The notes beneath the pieces were generated by a model that did no database searches, was not told the DNA's origin, and saw only the letters and a program-made list of their open reading frames with translations. Both the position numbers and the translations under genes were made by a program. A stretch of 6,054 bases of DNA from Treponema sp. (lineage in GTDB: Bacteria > Spirochaetota > Spirochaetia > Treponematales > Breznakiellaceae): assembly GCA_031266635.1 (NCBI GenBank), contig JAISAN010000099.1, forward strand, positions 1 to 6,054, given 5' to 3'. Positions 1 to 5,265 of the stretch are shown here, piece after piece (within the stretch, counting starts at the first letter, position 1; each line of letters begins with the position of its first letter).

Positions 1-1385
1 CGGTGGACCATGTAGGGCCGCTTCTGTTTACCGTCGGCGTCCACAAAGGTCATATCGAACCGTTCGGGCTCGTTAAAATCGAACTGGATGGTGGTCATCT
101 GCCATTCCCGGCCCAGCGCGTCCTTGATCTTGAGGTCGATTTTGGGGCCGTAGAACGCGCCGCCCCCCTCGTCGATTTCGTAGGCCAGCCCCTCGGCGGT
201 AACGGCATTGCGGAGGCTTTCCAGCGCCTGATCCCAGCGGGACTGCTCCCCCACCGATTCGGCGGGTTTGGTGGCCAGGTAGGCCTTGATATCGGTGAAA
301 CCGAAAACCTTCCAGATCCACAGGCTGAACCGGAGAACCTCCCGGATTTCACCCTCGATTTGATCGGGGGTGCAGAAAATGTGGGCGTCGTCCTGGGTAA
401 AGCCCCGGACCCGCAAGAGGCCGTGGAGGACTCCGCTGCGCTCATAGCGGTACACCGTGCCCAGCTCCGCCCAGCGCAGGGGCAGATCCCGGTAGCTGCG
501 GCCCTTGTTTTTGTAGATCATGATATGAAAGGGACAGTTCATCGGTTTGATGATGTAGTCCTGGTTGTCGATTTCCATGGGGGAGTACATATTCCCCTTG
601 TAGAAACCCAGGTGGCCCGATGTTTCCCAGAGCCAGCTTTTCCCGATGTGGGGGGTATAGAGAATTTCGTAGCCGTTCCGGTAATGTTCTTTCCGCCAGA
701 AGTCCTCAATGGCCACCCGCATCCGGCCGCCCGCAGGGTGCCAGTAGATGAGCCCCGCCCCGGCCTCCTCGTGGATCGAGTAGAGGTCCAGTTCCTTTCC
801 CACCCGGCGGTGATCCCGTTTTTCCACTTCCTCAAGGAAGGCCAGGTACGCTTTGAGGTCCTTGGGGTTCTCCCAGGCGGTGCCGTAGATCCGGGTAAGC
901 ATGGGCTGTTTTTCGTCCCCCCGCCAGTAGGCCCCGGCGATACTCTGGATCTTGAAGGCCGCGGAATTGATCTCCCGGCTGTTCTGCACATGGGGCCCCC
1001 GGCAGAGGTCTGCCCAGAGGACCTTCCCGTCCGCGTCCCGGTTTTCATAGATCGTAATCTCCGCCTCCGGGGGCAATTCGTTGATCAGTTCGGTTTTGTA
1101 AGGTTCCCCGGTAAAGCGCCGCAGCGCCTCCTCCCGGCTGAGGGTAACGCGGAAAAAATCCTGCCGGGAATCAATGATCGCCTTCATCTCTTCCTCGATC
1201 CGGGGGAGGTCTTCGGCGGTAATGGCTTGGGGCAGATCGAAATCGTAATAAAAGCCGTTTTCTATGGAAGGGCCGATGGCGACTTTCGTACCGGGAAACA
1301 GCCGCGTTACCGCCTGGGCCATGATATGACTGACCGAATGGCGGATAAGGGCCAATTTTTCGTTGGCCATGTGTTTATCAGACAT
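1..1385 (-). CDS. thrS: Threonyl-tRNA synthetase, N-terminal 461 residues (3' end outside window)
   Basis: This class II aminoacyl-tRNA synthetase charges tRNA-Thr in the cytoplasm and edits mischarged Ser-tRNA-Thr. The editing domain comes first: an HxxxH motif (His16, His20) and DLCRGPH (Cys128, His132) match the known editing-site residues. The catalytic core follows, with PMNCPFH (Cys284), the motif-2 stretch RYERSGVLHG (313-322) and GFTQDDAHIF (His335). His461 in RPYMVH is the last codon seen. Cys284, His335 and His461 correspond to the three zinc ligands of E. coli ThrRS. Roughly 120 residues, the end of the core and the anticodon-binding domain, lie beyond the left edge. The start is ATG at 1385-1383, with AGAGG 5 nt upstream. 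An in-frame TAA (1397-1395) lies four codons upstream, so the N-terminal TGS domain of the E. coli enzyme is truly absent. The gene is divergent from the acyl-CoA synthetase gene. Identity is near certain. Confidence 0.97.
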   Translation of the reverse strand, partial: MSDKHMANEKLALIRHSVSHIMAQAVTRLFPGTKVAIGPSIENGFYYDFDLPQAITAEDLPRIEEEMKAIIDSRQDFFRVTLSREEALRRFTGEPYKTELINELPPEAEITIYENRDADGKVLWADLCRGPHVQNSREINSAAFKIQSIAGAYWRGDEKQPMLTRIYGTAWENPKDLKAYLAFLEEVEKRDHRRVGKELDLYSIHEEAGAGLIYWHPAGGRMRVAIEDFWRKEHYRNGYEILYTPHIGKSWLWETSGHLGFYKGNMYSPMEIDNQDYIIKPMNCPFHIMIYKNKGRSYRDLPLRWAELGTVYRYERSGVLHGLLRVRGFTQDDAHIFCTPDQIEGEIREVLRFSLWIWKVFGFTDIKAYLATKPAESVGEQSRWDQALESLRNAVTAEGLAYEIDEGGGAFYGPKIDLKIKDALGREWQMTTIQFDFNEPERFDMTFVDADGKQKRPYMVH

Positions 1386-1390
1386 GGATA

Positions 1391-1395
1391 CCTCT
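1391..1395 (-). promoter_or_regulatory. Ribosome binding site of thrS
   Basis: AGAGG on the minus strand lies 5 nt before the ATG at 1385. It selects this start over the internal ATG at codon 6 (1370-1368), which has no purine-rich site at proper distance. Confidence 0.75.
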
Positions 1396-1408
1396 TACTG
1401 AATATGGC

Positions 1409-1459
1409 GGGAAGGGAACATACCCGTAGTGCTACCCTCCCATACCGGGGGGCAGGGAG
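1409..1459 (-). promoter_or_regulatory. thrS leader with two mutually exclusive hairpins
   Basis: Read on the minus strand, CTCCC (1459-1455) can pair with GGGAG (1441-1437) across a 13-nt loop. The same segment, extended to GGGAGGG (1441-1435), can instead pair with CCCTTCCC (1416-1409) with one bulged T. Only one of the two can form at a time. The downstream hairpin ends about 13 nt before the Shine-Dalgarno, and there is no U-tract, so an effect on translation or RNA stability is more plausible than termination. Bacterial thrS genes are often controlled through their leaders, but control here is inference. Confidence 0.35.
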
Positions 1460-1476
1460 TCAAGTAGGGAACATAC
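1413..1476. repeat. 11-bp direct repeat in the thrS leader
   Basis: AGGGAACATAC occurs exactly at 1413-1423 and at 1466-1476, 53 bp apart. On the thrS mRNA strand it reads GTATGTTCCCT. The copies lie on either side of the alternative hairpin segment, and the proximal copy contributes its CCC to the downstream stem. It could be a paired protein or RNA recognition element, or a small chance duplication. Confidence 0.6.
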
Positions 1477-1492
1477 ACGATAATTCCTAGTT

Positions 1493-1521
1493 TTTACATC
1501 ATATTTATCATATAACGTGAA
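1493..1521 (-). promoter_or_regulatory. Probable thrS promoter region
   Basis: This is an A/T-rich stretch in an otherwise G/C-rich divergent region. On the minus strand, TTCACG (1521-1516) and TGTAAA (1498-1493) are separated by 17 nt, each a 4/6 match to the sigma-70 consensus. Two TATGAT boxes (1512-1507, 1503-1498) offer alternative -10 elements without a good -35. The leader would be roughly 100 nt. The region is plausible but the exact elements are uncertain. Confidence 0.3.
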
Positions 1522-1573
1522 TCGGCCGGTGCTTATTGGCCGGAAACAAGGGGCCGTAATGCTTGACCCGAAG

Positions 1574-1602
1574 AGATAAAATGATTACCTTTGAGATATA
1601 CT
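1574..1602 (+). promoter_or_regulatory. Possible promoter for a short plus-strand RNA
   Basis: TATACT at 1597-1602 is a good -10 hexamer (5/6) and would start a transcript near G1609. The sequence 17 nt upstream is weak as a -35. The better-looking TTGACC at 1563-1568 is 28 nt from TATACT, which is too far; it would pair at 17-nt spacing only with the poor TACCTT (1586-1591). Some promoter is implied by the terminator at 1694-1736, but this particular choice is tentative. Confidence 0.3.
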
Positions 1603-1610
1603 GATGATGC

Positions 1611-1653
1611 GGTTATAGCGACTGTAAGTACCTTACTTACAGGGACTATAGTT
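1611..1653 (+). repeat. Perfect 9-bp inverted repeat with outer extension
   Basis: CTGTAAGTA (1622-1630) and TACTTACAG (1634-1642) are exact reverse complements around CCT. TATAG (1614-1618) and CTATA (1646-1650) form an outer arm pair in register, separated by CGA and GGA. As RNA this is a stem with a symmetrical internal loop. As DNA it is a 21-bp near-palindrome of the kind bound by dimeric repressors. The sequence cannot decide between these. Confidence 0.65.
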
Positions 1654-1693
1654 ATTCAGGCGACATGCTTTGCAGTTACCGTGTTGTCAGGGG

Positions 1694-1736
1694 CCTCCCG
1701 GGTTTCCTCACCTCCTTTTCCCGGGAGGTTTTTTTT
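1694..1736 (+). terminator. Strong intrinsic terminator, plus strand
   Basis: CCTCCCGGG (1694-1702) pairs perfectly with CCCGGGAGG (1720-1728) and is followed at once by eight T (1729-1736), then ATTTTT. The 17-nt loop (1703-1719) is almost pure pyrimidine and contains TCACCTCCTTT (1708-1718). The T-tract lies only on the plus-strand side, so the direction is clear. It sits about 130 bp before the acyl-CoA synthetase start and would separate that gene from any upstream plus-strand transcript. Confidence 0.9.
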
Positions 1737-1791
1737 ATTTTTCTATCCTGAAAATATCAAACGCCGGGCATTATCATCCCCAAAATTCTGC

Positions 1792-1820
1792 TTGTAAAAG
1801 AATCGAAAATACGGTGTAAT
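1792..1820 (+). promoter_or_regulatory. Probable promoter of the acyl-CoA synthetase gene
   Basis: TTGTAA (1792-1797, 4/6 to consensus) and TGTAAT (1815-1820, 5/6) are spaced by 17 nt, predicting a start near 1827. It lies downstream of the terminator at 1694-1736, so the gene can be expressed independently of the upstream RNA. It probably drives the acyl-CoA synthetase gene and may also drive leuC and leuD. Confidence 0.5.
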
Positions 1821-1846
1821 ATGACAATATCCGAATTTTTGTCATA
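1820..1846 (+). promoter_or_regulatory. Inverted repeat over the start site, possible operator
   Basis: TATGACAA (1820-1827) and TTGTCATA (1839-1846) are exact reverse complements with an 11-nt spacer. Arm centres are 19 bp apart, close to two helical turns. The left arm touches the last base of the proposed -10 and the predicted start. If transcription starts near 1827 the left arm is not in the mRNA, which favours a DNA operator over an RNA hairpin. The right arm ends 6 nt before the ribosome binding site. The regulator is unknown. Confidence 0.5.
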
Positions 1847-1852
1847 AATGAT

Positions 1853-1857
1853 AGGAG
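1853..1857 (+). promoter_or_regulatory. Ribosome binding site that fixes the acyl-CoA synthetase start
   Basis: AGGAG lies 8 nt before ATG 1866-1868. It overlaps the codons that would follow the earlier in-frame ATG at 1848, so 1866 is preferred and the product begins MEQTLPL. Confidence 0.8.
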
Positions 1858-1865
1858 AAATATAT

Positions 1866-3794
1866 ATGGAACAGACTCTTCCCCTGATGCTTAGAGCCCG
1901 GGTCCGGGAAACGCCGGACCTTATCGCCCAATATGTTAAGGATAAAACCGGAAGCAGCGGCCAGGTCTTTAAGCCGAAATATTATCGCCAGTTTTATGAT
2001 GAGATCCGTTTTACCGCCGGAGGGCTCCTGGAACTGGGATGCCGCCGGGGGGACCATATCGGGATTATTTCCGATAACCGGCCGGAGTGGATGCTTACTG
2101 ATTTTGGCATCCTCTCCATCGGGGCGGCGGATGTGCCCAGGGGCGGCGACGCCACGGCCCAGGAAATTGGCTATATTTTGGGGCTTACCGAATGTGCCCT
2201 GGCCTTTGCGGAAAATACCAAGCAGGTTCTAAAGCTCCTTTCCCGCAAACAGGAACTGCCCTGCCTGAAAACCCTGATCACCTACGATCCGGTGGAAGAA
2301 AGCGTGGAAAAGGCCGCCGGAGAAGCGGGGGTGGAGATTCTCTACTTTGCCAACCTTATCGCCCTGGGTCAAAAACACGAAGCCCTGAAACCGGGAGATG
2401 TGGAAACTGAGATGGAAAAAGGAAACCCGGAAGACCTGGCTACGATCATCTTCACTTCCGGTACTACCGGTGAGCCCAAGGGGGTTATGCTTTCCCACAG
2501 CAATTTTCTCCATCAGCTTCCGGCCTTCGAGGTCGTCCTGGAAGTCAAGCCGGGGGATATCTGGCTTTCGGTTCTGCCGGTCTGGCATGTGTATGAACGG
2601 ATTATTGAATACGTTACCTTTTATTTCAAAAGCGGTATCGCCTATTCAAAACCCATAGCCACGGTTTTGCTGGAAGATTTTCGGACCATCCGGCCCCAGT
2701 GGATGGTTGGCGTTCCCCGGATATGGGAGGCGATCATGGACGGAATCTACCGGAACGTTAAACAGATGGGGGGATTGCAGAAGCAGTTTTTTGATTTTTT
2801 TGTATCCTTCGGGCTTATGTACACCTACTTTAAAGACCTGACTTTCGGGCTTTTACCGAATTTTCATGGCCGTATCCGCGCCCTGGACGCGGTGATGGGC
2901 TTTTTTCCCTGGCTGCTTCTTTCGCCGGTCCGGGGGCTCGCCGCCCTGCTGGTTTTTAACAGAATCAAGGAGATCTTCGGCGGACATTTCCGGGCGGGCA
3001 TCTCCGGCGGAGGGAGCCTTCCCGGCCGGGTGGATCATTTTTTCAACGCCGTGGGGATCCGGCTTCAGGAGGGGTATGGCCTGACGGAAACCGCGCCTCT
3101 GGTTACGGTCCGCCGTTACAAAAAGTCCCGGCGGGGTACTATCGGCCAGGTGCTGCTCAATACCGAGGTAGTGATTCTGGACGACAAGGGCCGGGCCCTG
3201 CCGCCGGGGCATAACGGGCTTATTTATGTCCGGGGCGGCCAGGTGATGAAGGGGTATTATCAAAGACCGGAAGCTACCGCCGCCGTGCTTTCTTCCGATG
3301 GCTGGATTAATACCGGGGATATAGGTATGATGACCTGGGATAACGAACTGCGGATCACCGGCCGGGCCAAGGATACTATCGTACTCCGGGGGGGTGAAAA
3401 TGTGGAACCCGTTCCCATTGAATGTAAAATGCGGGAAAGCGAATACATTCTCCAGTGTATGGTGGTAGGCCAGGATCAGAAGTACCTGGCGGCCCTGATT
3501 GTACCGGTCCAAAGCGCCGTCATGTCCTTTGCGGAGGAAAACAATATCCCCATTGTGGACTATGAACTGCTCCTCCAGCAGCCGGAGATCAACCAGATTA
3601 TCGCCAACGATGTGGCGGAGCTGGTAAGTCCCGGAACCGGGTTTAAGCCTTTTGAGCGGGTTTTCAAGTTCCGCCTGATTCCCGCGCCCTTTGAGCCGGG
3701 GAAAGAACTTTCCGGTAAAGAGGAGCTGCTCCGCCACCGGATTACGGCCCATTATGCCCGGGAGATTCACAGTCTGTTTAAGCCGGGGGGCTGA
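1866..3794 (+). CDS. Long-chain acyl-CoA synthetase (AMP-forming fatty acid-CoA ligase)
   Basis: This 642-residue enzyme of the ANL adenylate-forming family activates a fatty acid with ATP to acyl-AMP and transfers it to CoA, feeding lipid synthesis or beta-oxidation. The ATP-binding P-loop FTSGTTGEPKG is at 196-206. LPVWHVYER (237-245) is typical of bacterial long-chain enzymes. YGLTET is at 404-409, TGD (Asp485) at 483-485, and the hinge motif TGRAKDTIVLRGGENVEP at 498-515. The C-terminal ELSGKEELLRHRI (614-626) sits where family members carry the catalytic lysine; Lys618 is the candidate. Length is normal for the FadD15/Faa1-like group. Residues 342-364 are strongly hydrophobic and may touch the membrane; there is no signal peptide. 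The ATG at 1866 is chosen because the ribosome binding site excludes 1848. leuC follows after 58 bp on the same strand. The substrate chain length cannot be read from sequence. The family is certain. Confidence 0.95.
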   Translation: MEQTLPLMLRARVRETPDLIAQYVKDKTGSSGQVFKPKYYRQFYDEIRFTAGGLLELGCRRGDHIGIISDNRPEWMLTDFGILSIGAADVPRGGDATAQEIGYILGLTECALAFAENTKQVLKLLSRKQELPCLKTLITYDPVEESVEKAAGEAGVEILYFANLIALGQKHEALKPGDVETEMEKGNPEDLATIIFTSGTTGEPKGVMLSHSNFLHQLPAFEVVLEVKPGDIWLSVLPVWHVYERIIEYVTFYFKSGIAYSKPIATVLLEDFRTIRPQWMVGVPRIWEAIMDGIYRNVKQMGGLQKQFFDFFVSFGLMYTYFKDLTFGLLPNFHGRIRALDAVMGFFPWLLLSPVRGLAALLVFNRIKEIFGGHFRAGISGGGSLPGRVDHFFNAVGIRLQEGYGLTETAPLVTVRRYKKSRRGTIGQVLLNTEVVILDDKGRALPPGHNGLIYVRGGQVMKGYYQRPEATAAVLSSDGWINTGDIGMMTWDNELRITGRAKDTIVLRGGENVEPVPIECKMRESEYILQCMVVGQDQKYLAALIVPVQSAVMSFAEENNIPIVDYELLLQQPEINQIIANDVAELVSPGTGFKPFERVFKFRLIPAPFEPGKELSGKEELLRHRITAHYAREIHSLFKPGG

Positions 3795-3798
3795 AATG

Positions 3799-3818
3799 GT
3801 TCCCGGAACGCCGGGAAC
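3799..3818 (+). repeat. Hairpin in the gap between acyl-CoA synthetase and leuC
   Basis: GTTCCCGG (3799-3806) and CCGGGAAC (3811-3818) form a perfect 8-bp G/C-rich stem with an AACG loop, starting 4 nt after the upstream stop codon. No U-tract follows, so it is not an intrinsic terminator. It could protect the 3' end of the upstream message or tune transcript ratios within an operon. Confidence 0.65.
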
Positions 3819-3840
3819 GGAAATTAAGGGCCTTAGGGCC

Positions 3841-3845
3841 GGAGG
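3841..3845 (+). promoter_or_regulatory. Ribosome binding site that fixes the leuC start
   Basis: GGAGG lies 7 nt before ATG 3853-3855. It overrules longer in-frame starts at 3691 (inside the previous gene) and 3796, whose extra residues resemble nothing in the family. GGAGGTG (3841-3847) is an exact complement of CACCTCC in the terminator loop at 1709-1715. Confidence 0.85.
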
Positions 3846-3852
3846 TGCATAC

Positions 3853-5175
3853 ATGGGAAAAACCCTGGCGGAAAAAATTTTCGAGGCCCATGTGGCGGAC
3901 CGGCCCTTTGGGGATACCTGGGTACTGCGCCTGGACCGGGTCTTCTGCCACGAGATCACCACCCCTATGGCCATAAACGACCTGGCGGCAAAAAACCTGG
4001 ACCGGGTGTTTGATCCGGCAAATATCAAGGCCGTCATCGATCACGTAAGCCCCGCCAAGGACGCCAACACCGCCCTCCAGGGAAAGATACTCCGGGACTG
4101 GGTGAGGCGGCACGGGATCGCCGATTTTTTTGACATCGGGGCCAACGGGGTCTGCCACGCCATCTTCCCGGAAAAGGGCTTTGTCCGGCCGGGCTTTACG
4201 GTGATCATGGGGGACAGCCACACCTGTACCCACGGGGCCTTCGGGGCCTTTGCCGCCGGAGTGGGAACCACGGATCTTGAGGTGGGAATTCTCAAGGGGG
4301 TCTGCGCCTTCCGCAAACCCGAAACCCTCCGGGTCAACCTGAACGGCGCGCTCGGAAAAGGCGTGTTTGCCAAGGACGTAATCCTCGCCGTCATCGCGCG
4401 GATCGGCGTTGCCGGGGCCACCGGCAGGGTGATGGAATTCCGGGGTCCCGCCGCCGGGGCCCTGAGCATGGAAGGGCGGATGACGATCTGCAATATGGCG
4501 GTGGAAGCCGGGGCCACCAGCGGGGTCTGTATGCCCGATCAAACCACGGTAGATTACCTCTGGCCCGTTATCGGCCCCGGTTCCCCGGACACGGCGGATG
4601 GCGGGCGGCGCTACGGGACAAAAGAAGAGGCGCTGGCGGATTTTTCCCCATGGCAAAGCGATGATGACGCGGTATACGCGGAAACGGTGGACATAAACTG
4701 TTCCGGACTGGAGCCCTGCGCCACGGTAGGCTACCGGCCGGACCAGGTAAAAACTATCCGGGAACTGAAGGGGACAAAGGTGGATCAGGTGTACATCGGT
4801 TCCTGTACCAACGGCCGGATCGAGGACCTCCGGGAAGCGGCGGCGGTATTGAAAGGCCGGAAGATCGCCGCTGCGGTCCGGGGGATCCTGTCCCCCGCCA
4901 CCACCGGGGTCTTTAACCAGGCCATGGGGGAAGGGATCATCCGGGTGTTTCTGGACGCGGGTTTCTGCGTTACCAATCCCACCTGCGGGGCCTGCCTGGG
5001 CATGTCCAACGGCATACTGGCCGAAGGAGAAGTCTGCGCTTCCACCACTAACCGCAACTTCTACGGCCGTATGGGCCGGGGCGGCATGGTTCACCTGATG
5101 AGCCCCGTCTCGGCGGCGGCCACGGCGGTGGCGGGAAGCATCGCCGGACCGGAAGATATTGGACTTGTTCAATAA
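3853..5175 (+). CDS. leuC: 3-isopropylmalate dehydratase (aconitase-family) large subunit
   Basis: This 440-residue protein is the catalytic large subunit of a two-subunit aconitase-family hydro-lyase. It carries a [4Fe-4S] cluster that isomerises 2-hydroxy acids by dehydration and rehydration; in leucine synthesis the reaction is 2- to 3-isopropylmalate. The three cluster ligands are visible: Cys318 in YIGSCTNGR, and Cys378 and Cys381 in NPTCGACLG. GDSHTCTHGAFGAFAAGVGTT (120-140) and STTNRNFYGRMG (397-408) are family signatures. It belongs to the shorter archaeal-like LeuC type, near 420-440 residues, which also includes homoaconitase and dimethylmalate dehydratase, so the substrate is not proved. 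leuA and leuB are not adjacent. The start ATG has GGAGG at 7 nt. leuD follows after a gap filled with inverted repeats. The family is certain; the leucine role is likely but not proved. Confidence 0.93.
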   Translation: MGKTLAEKIFEAHVADRPFGDTWVLRLDRVFCHEITTPMAINDLAAKNLDRVFDPANIKAVIDHVSPAKDANTALQGKILRDWVRRHGIADFFDIGANGVCHAIFPEKGFVRPGFTVIMGDSHTCTHGAFGAFAAGVGTTDLEVGILKGVCAFRKPETLRVNLNGALGKGVFAKDVILAVIARIGVAGATGRVMEFRGPAAGALSMEGRMTICNMAVEAGATSGVCMPDQTTVDYLWPVIGPGSPDTADGGRRYGTKEEALADFSPWQSDDDAVYAETVDINCSGLEPCATVGYRPDQVKTIRELKGTKVDQVYIGSCTNGRIEDLREAAAVLKGRKIAAAVRGILSPATTGVFNQAMGEGIIRVFLDAGFCVTNPTCGACLGMSNGILAEGEVCASTTNRNFYGRMGRGGMVHLMSPVSAAATAVAGSIAGPEDIGLVQ

Positions 5176-5177
5176 CG

Positions 5178-5192
5178 CGAACTTTCGGTTCG
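5178..5192 (+). repeat. Inverted repeat 1 in the leuC-leuD gap
   Basis: CGAAC (5178-5182) and GTTCG (5188-5192) flank TTTCG, starting 2 nt after the leuC stop codon. The stem is short, but it is the first of a consecutive series. Confidence 0.5.
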
Positions 5193-5197
5193 TTGTT

Positions 5198-5222
5198 GGT
5201 TATCGGCTAACCTTCAGTTAGC
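5198..5222 (+). repeat. Inverted repeat 2 in the leuC-leuD gap: two overlapping alternatives
   Basis: GGTTA (5198-5202) can pair with TAACC (5208-5212). Alternatively GCTAAC (5206-5211) can pair with GTTAGC (5217-5222). Both use 5208-5211, so only one can form. Loops are TCGGC and CTTCA, both 5 nt. Confidence 0.5.
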
Positions 5223-5237
5223 TTGCAAGTCTTGCAA
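5223..5237. repeat. 15-bp palindrome in the leuC-leuD gap
   Basis: TTGCAAG (5223-5229), a central T, and CTTGCAA (5231-5237) form a perfect odd palindrome. With no loop room for a full RNA hairpin, it looks more like a symmetric DNA site. It follows the previous repeat directly and shares three bases with the next. Confidence 0.6.
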
Positions 5238-5253
5238 AATGTACAACATTTTG
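5235..5253 (+). repeat. Inverted repeat 4 in the leuC-leuD gap
   Basis: CAAAATGT (5235-5242) and ACATTTTG (5246-5253) form a perfect 8-bp stem with an ACA triloop. G-U pairs could lengthen it at the base. Confidence 0.65.
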
Positions 5254-5265
5254 TGGTTTTCAGCG

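Larger units (their letters stand above)
1609..1736 (+). ncRNA. Candidate short structured RNA or attenuated leader ahead of the acyl-CoA synthetase gene
   Basis: A plus-strand terminator at 1694-1736 has no plus-strand gene before it, since thrS runs the other way. RNA must therefore start within the divergent region if the terminator is used. From a start near 1609, after TATACT, it would be about 128 nt long. Hairpin 1 is 1622-1630 with 1634-1642, extended by 1611-1618 with 1646-1653 using G-U pairs beyond a CGA/GGA internal loop. Hairpin 2 is 1661-1667 with 1680-1686, with two wobbles. The third is the terminator hairpin. The only ORF across it (1591-1797, TTG start) lacks a ribosome binding site and reads through the terminator. 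It could be an independent small RNA or a premature-termination leader of the gene at 1866. I recognise no known riboswitch family. The start, size and existence of the RNA are inferred. Confidence 0.42.

Noticed and set aside
1425..1438. T-box-like sequence in the thrS leader (AGGGTAGCACTACG, minus strand)
   Set aside because: It matches 11 of 14 positions of the AGGGTGGNACCGCG element and precedes an aminoacyl-tRNA synthetase. However, the UGGN core that pairs with the tRNA 3' end is UAGC here, the leader is too short for a Stem I with specifier loop, and no terminator follows.
3..1490. 495-codon plus-strand ORF opposite thrS
   Set aside because: It is antisense to a certain thrS gene. Long open frames opposite G/C-rich genes are common, and the product is low-complexity Pro/Gly/Val without a domain.
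1523..1542. Small inverted repeat CGGCC...GGCCG in the divergent region
   Set aside because: It has only a 5-bp stem with a 10-nt loop, no T-tract on either strand and no clear link to a promoter. It is expected by chance in G/C-rich DNA.
1591..1797. 68-codon plus-strand ORF in the divergent region
   Set aside because: It has a TTG start without a ribosome binding site, the frame runs through the intrinsic terminator, and the protein has no family resemblance.
3796..3852. Upstream in-frame start for leuC at ATG 3796
   Set aside because: It would add 19 residues unlike the family N-terminus and coincide with the hairpin at 3799-3818. The ATG at 3853 has GGAGG at ideal spacing and begins with the typical MGKTLAEKIF.
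2853..4037. 394-codon minus-strand ORF opposite the acyl-CoA synthetase and leuC start
   Set aside because: It crosses two real genes and their intergenic gap, has no ribosome binding site of note, and shows no known domain.
3778..5172. 464-codon minus-strand ORF opposite leuC
   Set aside because: It is a shadow of leuC; the sense strand has all cluster cysteines and family signatures, while the antisense product is Gly/His/Arg-rich with no recognisable motif.
5223..5260. Internal promoter for leuD using TTGCAA as -35
   Set aside because: Neither TTGCAA copy (5223-5228, 5232-5237) has a convincing -10 at 16-18 nt, and the bases belong to the palindrome series.
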